A DNA stretch of 64,000 nucleotides, from positions 802,001 to 866,000 of the forward strand of contig CP103031.1 in the NCBI GenBank assembly GCA_024752435.1, read 5' to 3'. Positions within the stretch are counted from its first letter, which is position 1. Every line of letters starts with the position of its first letter. Shown piece after piece: positions 35,128 through 46,640 of this stretch. The stretch is from Allantophomopsis cytisporea. Lineage: Eukaryota; Ascomycota; Leotiomycetes; Phacidiales; Phacidiaceae. A model generated the notes under the pieces. That model was not told where the DNA came from. It did no database searches and saw only the letters and a list, made by a program, of their open reading frames with translations. Made by a program: the position numbers and the translations under genes.

Positions 35128-36657
35128 ATGCCACTTACACCACACTCCTACACCATCACCCACCTTCTCCAGAACTTCCTCCTCCTCAGCATCTCTCTTG
35201 GCGCGATTCCTCTCCTGACCTTTATAACCCTGGCCAGCATTCTGGTATCCCCCTACACCGAAGCTGCAAAACACATCGCCCACTACCGCCAATGGCGCTC
35301 AACTTCGAGCACGAGTTTCCGTCCCCGCACCATCCTCGTGACAGGAGTAGGCATGACCAAAGGCCTCGCACTGGCCCGAACCTTCTACGCAGCCGGACAC
35401 CATGTAATTGGAGCTGATTTTGAGCCTTATCGCATCCCAGCAAGTGGGCGCTTCTCACGATCTCTCCGGCGCTTTTACAGACTCAAGACAGGTGATGACT
35501 ATGTCTCTAGCCTGATAGAAGTATGTATGCGTGAAGGTATTGAGCTATGGGTGAGTTGCTCCGGCGTAGCAAGTGCACTGGAAGACGGCATTGCCGCCGA
35601 GGTACTGGGGCGTCGGGGTGTGCAGGTGGTGCAGTTTGGCGTTGAGGTGACGGCGCTCCTGCACGAGAAAGATACTTTCATTGAGAATACGGCTGCGCTG
35701 GGGCTAAATGTGCCCAGGACGATTCTCGTGACGAGCGAGGAGGATGCCATGGATGTGCTGCACCCTGAGGATGCCGAGAATGAGCTGCAAGGGAAATTTA
35801 TCCTCAAGCCTGTGGGTATGGATGACGGGACGCGCGCGGACATGACTCTACTGCCGCGACCATGTGCGAATGATACCCGTGCCCATCTGAGACGAATGAG
35901 ACCGAGTGTTGTGAAGCCGTTTGTGCTGCAGCGGTTTATCGAGGGCAGAGAGTACTGTACACATGCGCTTATCGTCAATAACCGCGTCAAGACCTTCACA
36001 GCATGCGAGTCGGCCGATATCCTTATGCACTACGTACCTTTAGCAACGGACTCAGAGCTATATCGTGCCATGCTGCAGTATACGCAGATTTATGTGCGGG
36101 ACATGAAGAAGACCGATAAGTTGATGACGGGGCATTTCTCGATTGACTTCTTGATTGCCGATGGAGAGACGGGGAATCTGGTTGACAAGATCTGCCCTAT
36201 TGAGTGTAATCCTCGAACGCATACAGCCGTGGTGCTGCTAAATCATGAGAAGGAGAGAATGAGTGAGGCTTACTTGAGTGTTTTGCCAGATCATGATGTC
36301 AAAGCCGTCTCGAATGGGAGGGAAAGAGTTGACATCGTCATTTCTTCAAGCAGAACGTCTTATTATTGGGTCGGTCATGATCTTGTTACACGTCTCCTGC
36401 TGCCAATACTAAGCATGCTGAGATTCGAGATTGGGATTCGAGAGCTGCTGGGGAAATGGTACGAGTTTGCCTGGCATTTGTGGGCCTGGAAAGATGGTAC
36501 ATGGGAGGTTTGGGATCCATGGCCATTTTGGTGGTTGTATGCTGTTTATTGGCCGGCCAAATTTATATTGTGTATACTGATGTTGATTGGCCTTGTGCGT
36601 GGGAATGGGAGATGGAGCCGCATGAACGTTAGCACATTGAAGATGTTTGCTTGTTGA
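35128..36657 (+). CDS. ATP-grasp ligase, MysC-like, membrane-associated
   Basis: An intronless 509-aa frame. A hydrophobic N-terminal segment (LLSISLGAIPLLTFITLASI) comes before the pre-ATP-grasp Rossmann part (RTILVTGVGMTKGLALAR). The ATP-grasp region shows GKFILKPVGMDDGTRAD, VLQRFIEGREYCTHALI, GHFSIDFLIAD and ICPIECNPRTHTA, which carry the expected ATP and Mg2+ contacts (ExN). The C-terminal part ends with WDPWPFWWLYAVYWP and another hydrophobic stretch. In cyanobacteria the homologue MysC attaches glycine to 4-deoxygadusol using ATP, giving mycosporine-glycine. In fungi, which typically make mycosporine-glutamine or -glutaminol, another amino acid may be used. The DDGS/O-MT neighbours support this assignment. 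The start codon is the first ATG and leaves the membrane segment intact. Confidence 0.9.
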   Translation: MPLTPHSYTITHLLQNFLLLSISLGAIPLLTFITLASILVSPYTEAAKHIAHYRQWRSTSSTSFRPRTILVTGVGMTKGLALARTFYAAGHHVIGADFEPYRIPASGRFSRSLRRFYRLKTGDDYVSSLIEVCMREGIELWVSCSGVASALEDGIAAEVLGRRGVQVVQFGVEVTALLHEKDTFIENTAALGLNVPRTILVTSEEDAMDVLHPEDAENELQGKFILKPVGMDDGTRADMTLLPRPCANDTRAHLRRMRPSVVKPFVLQRFIEGREYCTHALIVNNRVKTFTACESADILMHYVPLATDSELYRAMLQYTQIYVRDMKKTDKLMTGHFSIDFLIADGETGNLVDKICPIECNPRTHTAVVLLNHEKERMSEAYLSVLPDHDVKAVSNGRERVDIVISSSRTSYYWVGHDLVTRLLLPILSMLRFEIGIRELLGKWYEFAWHLWAWKDGTWEVWDPWPFWWLYAVYWPAKFILCILMLIGLVRGNGRWSRMNVSTLKMFAC

Positions 36658-37088
36658 AAGCCAGAAGGTTGAACTCATCTTTGAAAGACAAAAAAGGATA
36701 TAACGTATTTAGCTCTGCTATTATTCGACGGTATGCTATCAGAAGTGACAATGGGTATCTTAAAGTCCACCATGAAAGTTCTTCAAACAAGTTATGTCCG
36801 GATTACTCGTGGCAGTTGAAACAGCAGACAACACTGAAAGCTACAAAGCAATTATCAAGTGGCATCTCGAAATCGACCTGGATTCAAAAATTACAACTTT
36901 TGCTACCTCTATATCATAAAGAACCCAAAAAGAAATGCGAATCTTTCCAGAGACATTGGCATGATGGAGCTTAATGTGTACGTGTTTGTATCAAGATGTA
37001 ATCGTAGAATCTATTGCATTTATTCATAACCCCTTCCATATGTACCAGCCCTCAATATCCCCTTTCCTATTCATCTCCTTGTACCATC
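36658..37088. other. Intergenic 3'-3' region
   Basis: Convergent ends of the ATP-grasp gene and the small Gly/Gln-rich protein; no other gene. Confidence 0.6.
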
Positions 37089-37414
37089 TTACTTCTGCGG
37101 GCCATTCTGTCCCAGCAATCCACCTACTCCACTCTGCACGCCACCAAGAGCTACATACAACAGTCAGCCTCGATTCCGTTCGTATTCAAATACAACCGCC
37201 ACCAAGATCAAGACTTACTGTTTCCAAGAAGGCCAGGATTCTGCTTTCCATCACCGGTGACACCCTTCACAGTACCCTATTACAGAATGAGTAAATGCGA
37301 ACTATAATCATAACAAAGCATTACCTCGAGAGTGTTTGTCACACCCCCCAGCAGTCCGCCGTTGTCTTGCGTCTGTCCGCTCTGGTTTTGAGTTTGGCTA
37401 GTTTGTTCGGACAT
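37089..37414 (-). CDS. Small Gly/Gln/Asn-rich protein with GLLG-type repeats
   Basis: Three minus-strand exons, 37414-37325, 37276-37219 and 37150-37089, with good gtaatg and gtaagt donors, encode 69 aa. The first exon is Gln/Ser/Thr-rich (MSEQTSQTQNQSGQTQ). Three related units follow, one per exon: GGLLGGVTN, NPGLLGN and GGLLGQNG. There is no signal peptide, membrane span or cysteine. Short hydrophilic, glycine-rich proteins of this style occur in filamentous fungi, but I cannot assign a function. Support comes from correct phase at both introns and repeat conservation across exons; it could still be a chance assembly. Confidence 0.6.
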
Positions 37415-38875
37415 GATGTATATAGTAAGACAACAATCTTTCTCGTATGTAGAAAATATATAAAGCGTAGTCTGATTTCGGAAAGACAATATGAATATTT
37501 CAATAGTTCTTAAACCCAATAGCTTCCAAGCAGGACAACATCTCTTGTATACCCATCCCCCCTCTCGCCACATCCCAACACCCACTCCATCAAATCAGCC
37601 ATCCCTAACACCACGAACGAATCAGCCATCAAAAACCCCCAACCCCAACCCCATTCTGATATCACCTCAATCTATGCGCCGTCCATAAATCCTGCCATGT
37701 CCTGTCCTGTCAGGCCTGCCAAACCCATCAAACCCGTCACATCTGTGCCTTGACATCATGCCCGCAAGGGATGGCGTCGTCATTCCCCACATTTCATCTA
37801 TTTCGCTCGCTTCTCCCCGCCTCAGCCTGCCCAGCATTGCATGCATGTCCCTCGCCAACCTCACGAGCCACGACGAATGCCGCGATGCGATACGATGCGA
37901 TGCGATGCGATGCGATGCGATGCGATGCGATCGAGGCTCGTGCGATTAGGTGGGATTGCAATTTGGTGAGCCACTGCGTCAATCAAGTCAAAAGAAATGA
38001 TGAATTGCCCCACGCGGTGGCGAATGGTTGGTTGTGGCTTGTTGATCTGGAGGTGGACGCTTGAGATGGGGAGGCTCCATAAAATGATAGCATGTTCTGC
38101 GAGGTTAGTAGGTGAGATGAGATGAGAATTGGCGGTGGAGGGGAGGATTATGACAATGATGATGATGACGATGATGATTTCATTTTTTCCAATTGTTTAT
38201 TGTGTTGGGATATTGACTGGGTAGAGTGGTATCCTGAAATGCCACACCTTTGACGAACAGGGGTGATGGTATTGGGAGCTTAAAGGCATGACCAACGAAA
38301 TTTGTTAGATAAACATATAATTTATGCCGAGGAGTCCTCAGCGAAAACCAGTTTTCTAACCTGATGTCCCACGACATTAAGTAGCACATAGCTTAAAGCT
38401 TCGCATATCACGAATAGTTTAGCACTTCATCGAAGTAAACAACTCAAGACACGATCACGGATATTAAATAAGATCAATGACAATTGTGTTGAAGTCTTTA
38501 TTTACAGGTATGTAAAGATATCCGCACCATCAAGTGCCTCAGCATATTTACAACCCACCCATCCATCAACCTTCAGTTCTCATCACCAGTACACATTCAT
38601 ACAAGACCGATCCATATGCGGCACAAAAGCAGAAAAACGCCATCCCATGCCATAGCAGGCATTCCCAGTCCCCCCCCCCAAAAAAATCTCCGATATGTAC
38701 CTTGAGTTTCAGCAAAAGCGAGCCCAGCCGGGGGTATGCCAAACACCAATGCCCAGTACCCATAACAATCTCATCTTTTACCCAGCTGTATCCCAGTTGT
38801 CTCCAAAGCAAGCCGCCAGCCCAAGACCCGAAGTCGGGAATTCTAAACGAAACGCCATCCCAATGCCGCTAAGAA
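37415..38875. other. Intergenic region with microsatellites
   Basis: No gene supported. Contains a pentanucleotide array (listed), a (GAT)n-like tract near 38155-38178 and homopolymer C/A runs near 38670-38690. The right end is the 3' flank of the GPCR gene. Confidence 0.55.
37881..37931. repeat. (GATGC)n tandem array
   Basis: About nine near-perfect five-base units in an A/T-poor stretch; non-coding. Confidence 0.85.
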
Positions 38876-41003
38876 TCAAACAATGCTCTCGAATCTCTCC
38901 CTTCCACCCTCACGCCTCTCTTCGTCCTTCACTGCGTCGTCTCTCGCGTCTCGCTCCGCAGCTTCACGCTCTCCTTCCTCCACCGTCTCAGGGATCCTCA
39001 CACCCCTCAAATCCAACGGGTCCCACTCCTCGATACTCAATCCCCCAGCCGTAGTCGGTGGACTCGCGCCATCAAATCCCTCATCCCACCAGGAGCGCTC
39101 GGCCGCAGGTCCAGCCTGCTCCCTAGCCATGGCCGTTCTGGCCGCCAGTTCCTGCTCTCTCCGCCTATATGCTCTCCTCGCCTGCATAACCATTTCCTCT
39201 CTGCTCATGCCCCCGCGCCCCGTGACACTGATCCCGGATCCCCGTCGATTGTCCTTTAATGCTTCCCAGAACTTGAAGGATTCGATGAAGCCACCACTGG
39301 TCTGCGTGATGTGTCTCCATGGCTTCTCGCGGCTGCAGAAGAGCAGGCAGTCGACGGCGCACTGCATGGCGAGGATGATGGTTACGACGCAGGTGAGCGC
39401 GAAGGGCGGGTGAAGGGCATACTTTTCGCTATACTGCAAGATGTGGAAGACAAAGGGGAGGGTCCACATGCCGATGTAGACAAGGGGGTAGATGAAGAGG
39501 AGGCGCAATTGACGACGGATCTTCTCTCGGGTTTGCAGTACAGCATCCAAGACGATGTGCTCACCGTTGGAATCATAGAGCTCAAGTTGTGAGACGGGCG
39601 TGCTATCACTAGGCGTCATGTTTGCGGGATGCGTGTGCAGTGCAGCTATCACAGTGAAGATGGAGCGACTGGTGTTTGCTTCGGAGGCTGTGGGGAGCTG
39701 TCGGCCAATGACTGGCTCGTACGAGAGGGGCGACCTTTGGGCTGTTCCACGTCTTGGTGCTGTGGGAGCAGGTATCGCTGGCATGGCCTCAGTGGATGTT
39801 GGCGCCGATGTGATGTCCTGTTCAACTCCGCTCTCGAGACTCTGGGTGGATTCCGTGTTTGGGGGAACAGTTTGAGATCGTGATGCTGAAGAGTCTCTGG
39901 AGTTGCGAGGTGCGTAGGCCATCCATGGGAGATGTCCCCCAGCCGTCTCGCGCTGGTTCGAGTAGACTGTCGATGCAGATGTGCGCTTCCAATCTTCCGA
40001 GCCAGCTGTTGACTTTGCGCTCATGGTTCCTAATGAATGTGATCTCGAGCCAGGAATCAGACCGTGCAGCATCAATCTTGGAGTTGGTGGTAGACTGAAG
40101 CGCTTCCTTCGCTTCCTATGCTCTGTCGTCGTCGTCCCGAAACTCACAGGATTATCAATTGTCATCGAATTATTCGACGAGTGGTAGGTTTTCTGGAAAG
40201 TCTCGAAGCGGAAGCGCACATAGAAGTAGATCGAGGCGTAGATGACCATGATGATAATAAAGATGCAGTAACGCGGTATCCAACTGAGGGCAAGTCTGTA
40301 CCAGAAAGGCCTTACGGGTAAGTAACAGTAAGTGAGGGATTCCACATACGCATTACTGTCGTTCACGAATGCCACCGAAGCAAGGGTTACCGGCACAGCT
40401 ACCCAGAGAAAATACGCAATGTAGCGATATTGATACAGGCCGGATCCAGAGGACGGAGATCGCCTGAAGATGTTCAGTAGACTGTGAGCGGCTATCATGA
40501 GCACGGCGAAATCTATAGGTCATGAGTATGGTACAAGTTTAAAAGGGGGGGGGGGGGAAAGATCAACATACCCGAGGCTTCAACGCCCAGAGCAAACATG
40601 AACCCGTTCACCTGGCAGAAGGCTGATCCATTAGAAACCGGGCCATACGCGAAGGTAATGATTGGGTACATCATCAACCACAAAGCCTTCCATGTATCAC
40701 TCTGAATAAGAAGCATAATGAGACTAAACGTCCGTCAGCATCTAACCCAGGGGTTTCGCAAGGAACATGATTCACATACTCATGTCGAAAGGATCTTCTC
40801 ATGCGTAGAAACCAGTAGGACGTCACAATGGAGCAGGCGAGACTGATGGACGAAAAAGTCAAGGCGAGAGTCTGGAGCGTGTGTTCCTGGTCGTGGGTGA
40901 AAGCCGTGCCATTGCCAAGCGGGATGTTCTCCTTGGCCAATATAGAGATGTTTCTCGTACCCCATTCAAAGCTGAGATTGTCGCCCGTGACGAGAGGTGC
41001 CAT
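38876..41003 (-). CDS. Git3/GPR1-type G-protein-coupled receptor
   Basis: Three minus-strand exons, 41003-40780, 40723-40572 and 40512-38876, give 670 aa. The start at 41003 (MAPLVTGDN) is chosen; an in-frame ATG at 41057 would add 18 residues. Hydrophobic segments include LALTFSSISLACSIVTSYWF, the stretch around ALWLMMYPIITFAYG, FAVLMIAAHSLLNIF, YIAYFLWVAVPVTLASVAFV and YCIFIIIMVIYASIYFYV. A long cytoplasmic loop (about 250 residues, basic and Ser-rich) comes before the last two spans (LFIYPLVYIGMWTLPFVFHI and FALTCVVTIILAMQCAVDCL), as in the Git3 C-terminal region. This family signals carbon or amino acid sensing through G-alpha and cAMP (Git3, Gpr1, Neurospora GPR-4, Aspergillus GprC/D). 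Intron 2 carries a homopolymer C run on the sense strand. Confidence 0.9.
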
Positions 41004-41977
41004 GACAGCTCCAAAAAGAATCCGCTTCGACTGAAAAAGCACCCCCTCCTCCTCCACGAGTCGTCGCGGGCAATTTGCAATCGGGTATTCCGTATATCTT
41101 GAAAGCGGCGGGTTTTTGGAAAGGAAGGCTATCGTCTCGGTTGTTTCCCATTCCGTGCGGGCGACATGATGATGATGAGGGGCACTTTGATATATCGATT
41201 CCGGAAGACAGCGAGAGAATTCCTGAAGGTGAAAATACGGTGTAAGTCATTTGTGGGAGGGGGGGAATCTCTTTTGTTTTTATTCATCGAAAGAAAGAGA
41301 GGGGTGGGAATGGACGAGTGGGGAAGCAAAAAGGCCTTGAGGTAGTGAGTGGGGACGCACGGTGATTTCTTTGAATTTTTTCTCTTTGATCAACAAGTAG
41401 CGCGCTGTGGGGAAGAGAGGTGGTTCGTTGTGCGTTGTGCGTGCGCGCGCGGCGAATTGTTTGGAGGGTTTAGGCGGTGTATGGTAGGGTCGGAGGCAGG
41501 ATATGGTGCGGTAAAGTGAGATACGTAATGTGGAGTCGACGATATGTTGAATGATCTTGCAAGGGAGCAACGGCGTAGTGGGGATGGAGGATGAAATGAA
41601 GGGGAGGGAATAGGTTTGAAGCAGGAGAAGAGAGGTTTTGAGGAGAAGAGGAGAGGAAGAGGAGAGATGAGGAGGTAAGAAAGAGAGGAGAAGAGGAGGT
41701 AGGAATGAATGCCCCGGATATTGTTCAGATGATATGATAATATAACTGATTGGGATTTAAAGAGAATTTAGGCAAGAGTGGAATTGTCAAGGGAATGAAT
41801 AGGATAGGATAGGATAAGATGGATGACGATGGATGGGCAAGTATCATGAGAATCAAGGTAGAGAGAGTAAAGTCAAGTAATAGGGATCAGGTCGATAGAT
41901 AGATAGGATAGGATACTCACCCGGTATGAGTATGAATGAAGATGAATAAAAGGATAAGAATAAAGAATATGAATACG

Positions 41978-42006
41978 AATAAATCAATAAATCAATAAAT
42001 CAATAG
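41978..42006. repeat. (AAATCAAT)n short tandem repeat
   Basis: Three to four copies of an eight-base unit. Confidence 0.8.
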
Positions 42007-42395
42007 TCTACCCGGGAGTCTATCCGGGAGAGTGACGACTAAGATGATTATCTTTTTATTTTAACTTTGAATTACGCTTTTACCTTTTTACCTTTTTCTC
42101 TCTTTCTCTCTTTCTCTCTTTCCATCTTTTTATCTCACATCTTTATGATTTACCATGAGAGGGAAAATGATAAAGTTAAAAAAGTCAACAAGCACCAGAG
42201 ACCGATAGACAGATAGTTTGTGTTTATTTGTGGATGGTGATCGTGGCTGCACCTCTCATGTTCGCCTCTCAGCTCTGACCTGACACTTGTATTGTCTTGT
42301 GCTGTGTTCGCGTGTGCCTCTGAGCGTCTATCTTGTCTCTGGAAAGCCGCTCTTCACCACGCCATGTCAAGTGTAGAATTAATCAATAATAGAAT

Positions 42396-42432
42396 AATGA
42401 TAATAATAATGATAATAATAATAATAATAATA
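42396..42432. repeat. (ATA)n microsatellite
   Basis: About twelve trinucleotide units, with two interruptions by G. Confidence 0.85.
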
Positions 42433-43048
42433 TATACAAACAACTCGAGCATCTCTTGGCATAAATACAAAAGAGTCATGCTTCCGGAATAGTCCAGTCC
42501 AGTCTCATGCCTCATACTGTCTATACATCATAGCTGACCTCGGATCACCCGCCCCATCCACCCTGTCCCATCCTATTCCTGCTATTCTACTCACTCTACT
42601 CACCTATTCATCATTCTGGATGGAGTAAAAGGAAGCAACCCTTGGCCCTGAACAACAAATTACTAACAAATGTCCTGTGAATCGCTGAACAGACGACGAA
42701 AACCCCTCAGGAGTAAAGGGATCAATAGGCAGGCATTGCCCTCCGCAATTGAAAAATGTGAGTGTTGGAAATGCATACAGCACTACTGTATCACATCCAT
42801 CCATTCATCTTCAAGGACCATAGGGGAGCAATGTATGGATATGACTAGGAGCTTGATCTGATTTCATGACTCAATCAGAATCTGAAATCCAAAGACCGAG
42901 TCGAAGTGAAGATGTAAAGTCTGGCTGTTTGCAATGAGATTGCTCTGTCCCGGCTTTTCAATGCAAGTATGATACCAACTAGTAGAATATTTACTTTACG
43001 ATCCTGTTCAATCCTGTTGCAACATCATCGTGCATGTGCGTGTTTGTT

Positions 43049-43180
43049 TATGTTCATGTTCATGTTCATGTTCATGTGCACTCTCAATCTCAGTCTCTGT
43101 CTCTGTCTGTCTCTGTCTGTCTCTCTCACTCTCTCACTCTCTCTCACTATCAATCTCTCTCTCTCTCTCTCCCCCTCTCC
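43049..43180. repeat. (TTCATG)n followed by (CT)n-rich tract
   Basis: Four TTCATG units lead into about 90 bases of CTCT/CTGT repeats; frames across it are only repeat translations. Confidence 0.85.
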
Positions 43181-45416
43181 CCTTTACACAATTCACAAAG
43201 ATCATATGAGATGGAATACTCAATCACTCGTGTCACAATCTATTGAAAAACATCCACATGAAGTACTTTATTTCAAAGTCTATCACTGCATCCAAATTAA
43301 AGTCACGTCTATCTAATCTATGCTCTGCCTTAATTTAGGTACCGTATACTTACCTGGCAAAGGGACCACGACCACGACCACGACCACGCTCAGGCCAGCA
43401 CCAGGCGCCAAACGATACAGCCCTCCCAATACCCTGCCCTTGTATACTTACTTACCTACCCATCCATAGTGGTGGGATGATGGCTGATCGCACTGGCTGA
43501 TATTGAGCGAGGGCCGGCAGATACTTTAGTGATGCTACATTGCCTACCTGCGATGATAACTTTGGGACTCGATACGACCTTCGGAATCGTTATATTCATA
43601 GGGAATAGTGGAAAGACTGTTCACAACTCAGAATTTACGCATATCTTGCGTACAGTAGTGAAGTGGTACACAGTACATGCAAGAGTGGGGATGGCATCAG
43701 GGACAGAGCAAGCCTCTCAATTTCTGCTTGACGCTCATTCTCTCCTCAACTCACCGACAGAGATGCTATTCATTAATCATCACCACATCAAAGCCATCCA
43801 CATAGACAATCTACATATTCATGCGTGAATCCAAACATGCAGACACCAGCCACTCTCTATGCAGACAACATATAACCATGACAGCAATCATCTTCCCTAC
43901 ACATACCTACTGCCTTACCTATCTACGCAGTATAAGCAGCAGTATCATACCCTCCAACCAAGCCAAACAACAAAACAAACACCCCCCACCAAGCCCCACC
44001 ACCAATGGCGGTCAGGATGCACAACCAGACAATCCCACCCGCCGAACCTTAAATCACAGGGCCCCCTCCCCTCCGCCCCAATACGGCACGAACAGGGCGG
44101 GCGAAAAGGGCCAGTCCGAAAGCATCGATGCAGGCGCCCCGAACCCTCTGATCACAGCACAGGTAGTCTAGCAGCAGAGTATGGACACGTCTGAGAGGGA
44201 ATTTTGCCCTCGGGGCGCTGCGTTGGCTCCGTGGGTACGGATTGGGCGGCCGATCCATCAGGGAGATGTGAATCCGACTGTGTACTAATGTTATTTCCAT
44301 GTCTATTCTACTCTACTGTGTACATCTGTGTAGGTGGCCTTATGTATAATACGTATGCCCGAATCGAATCGAATCGTGCGGATCGACAGCAAAGCACGCG
44401 TTGGCGGTCGCGTCCCAAACGTATCCGGCCGATCAGCGGAAGCGCCCCCTCCGCTGTGCGCTTACCTCTCTCCATATGGGCGCTGCGCGCGCCGAGTTGA
44501 TGCGTGTAAAACAAAGGGAGGCGCTTTCTACTTTGGCTCCTGAGGCTTTTTTTTGGGGGGGGGGCTGTTCCCGTATATATCGGGGGATGGGCCCGGACGA
44601 AGGAGGAGGAGGAGATGGGAGGGAGGAAGAGAATGTGAGGGAGAGATGAGGAATTTGACGAGCGTGGAGTGAAGTCGAGGACGTAGAAGTGGAATCTTCA
44701 GTCCTGCATGATGATATCTCCTCGGTACAGCAGATGAGAATTACGCCGGGAATGATTTTCTTGCTTTCTCTTTCCTCTTTCCTCTCTTTCCCTCTCTTTC
44801 CCTCTTTTTCTGGACATGTCGATGGATGCTCTGCAGCAGGGAAGTTTTTCATTGTGGGGATTGCGGCACGGTGCGGATCTCTTTCGGATTTGAGAAGGGT
44901 TTGTTAAGGGAAAGCCGTTGCCGAGGATGTGTTGTATGTGGAGGGGAATGATGGATGATGAGATGAGGATGAGACTTCAAATGCTGTAGGCACGGCAACT
45001 GACGATGCGGTATGACCAGATATGATCTGTTATGGAGATTGATGATACATATGGATGTATGGATGTACTTAAGCATGTATGTAGGTAAGTATATATGTAT
45101 GTGTGTATGGAAATAAGTATAAAAAGTCTCAGTTCATAGAGTAAGTACTATACTCGCATGAGCAAGTGTAGATCACCCTTCCGCTCACACCTACGTACAC
45201 AATCACGACAGTATGCATGAAATGCAAGATGGGAGAGGCGTTGCGAGCTATCGGTCGGCCCGTCGTGCACGATGTATTTAGTATTTATTCGCATTATGTG
45301 TACTGCGTAAGTATTTACGGAGTCGTATATACGTACGTAGTCTACGAGCATGATAATAATACTGAGATACATAGATACCTTGACAACTCAAGTTTTATTC
45401 CTTGACCGTCGCATGA

Positions 45417-45442
45417 AGAGAGAGAGAGAGAGAGAGAGAGAT
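45417..45442. repeat. (GA)n microsatellite
   Basis: About twelve dinucleotide units, followed by two GATA units. Confidence 0.85.
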
Positions 45443-45962
45443 AGATAGTTGAGGTTGATCAAACTTACAAATAAGCATTCGGAGATTGATTAATCCCAGT
45501 GCATATGCTCTCCGTGTTCCGTGTTCAGTGCTATGAATGAATTTGGTTGTGATACTGTAGCATAGGATCCGAGGTAGAATGCAAGGGTGTCTACATAGTA
45601 CAATAGGTAAGATAATACGTAGTACACGATACATAGTACTATGTACCTAGGTATTCAGAGGGTACGTAGCACGCACGATATCTACCTTGACTCTACGATA
45701 TTTTACATTATACGGAGAGTACAGAAAGTATCATCGTCAAGTCTCAAGCAAGACAGCAACGTTACTCACGTACTCTGTACGTATGTGCCTGTAGTGAAGT
45801 GGAAATACACTATGCATCTGGCCCAGTCCCAGTCTCCCACTCTTATGCCGGCATGGTAACACAGCAGGATCTATGTATCTATGCATGTAACTGCGTAGAG
45901 AATGATATGCGCCATCAAAGCCTCGTATAACCAAAATAATCGGTCCATGTCGCAATTTAAAG

Positions 45963-46030
45963 GTAAAAAAGACAAAAGACAAAAGGCAAAAGGCAAAAGG
46001 CAAAAGATAAAAGATAAAAGATAAAAAAAA
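45963..46030. repeat. Purine-rich array of AAAAGAC / AAAAGGC / AAAAGAT units
   Basis: About nine seven-base units that drift in sequence from one end of the array to the other. Confidence 0.85.
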
Positions 46031-46593
46031 GGGTAAGCCAAGAATAGATCCACAAGAACTCAACTCAGCTGTTCCGCCACCATTAGTATTGTGAGCGAGG
46101 GGGAGAGCGGTGGGAGAAGACACCGTGCTGTCCAGTGCTCATGGCGCCGCCCTTGATAAGACTTGGACTTGGACGACTTGGCAAAAGCTATGTCCCGCCA
46201 CTACTGAGCTCCACTATCAATCAATACCTTACGACTTGACTTGATTTGACTTGATTAGATTTGACTCCTGGACTGGACTGGACGGGACGGGACTGAACCT
46301 CAATGATTGTTTACTTGCTCAGACATATGCGTATCTCATCGTACACTGTACTCCGTGGCAATGTGAACACATTGTTGCAGAGCATCCTGAACGAGAGCAA
46401 CAGATATCCACAATCTCCACAGGTACTCAGAATCGCATCTCCGGCATCTCCAGATCTGACTTGACTCTCACTGTCCTGTCCGTGACATCACCGTACTCGT
46501 ACGGCAGTTACAACCGCAGCCGCAACCACAGTGTGAATATCACGCGCCGTATGCACGTTGGCCTCTCCCTTCTGGAGCAATCGAAAGGCGCCC

Positions 46594-46640
46594 GTGAGCA
46601 TCGTGAGCATCGTGAACATCGTGAACATCGTGAACGTCGA
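46594..46640. repeat. (GTGAACATC)n nine-base tandem repeat
   Basis: About five copies, with GTGAGCATC variants at the left end. Confidence 0.8.

Noticed and set aside
37881..37931. CRISPR-like regular repeat
   Set aside because: Five-base tandem units without spacers in a eukaryotic genome; a simple microsatellite.
42969..43316. Leu/Ser-repeat frame in the gene-free tract
   Set aside because: Translation of CT and TTCATG microsatellites in two frames at once.
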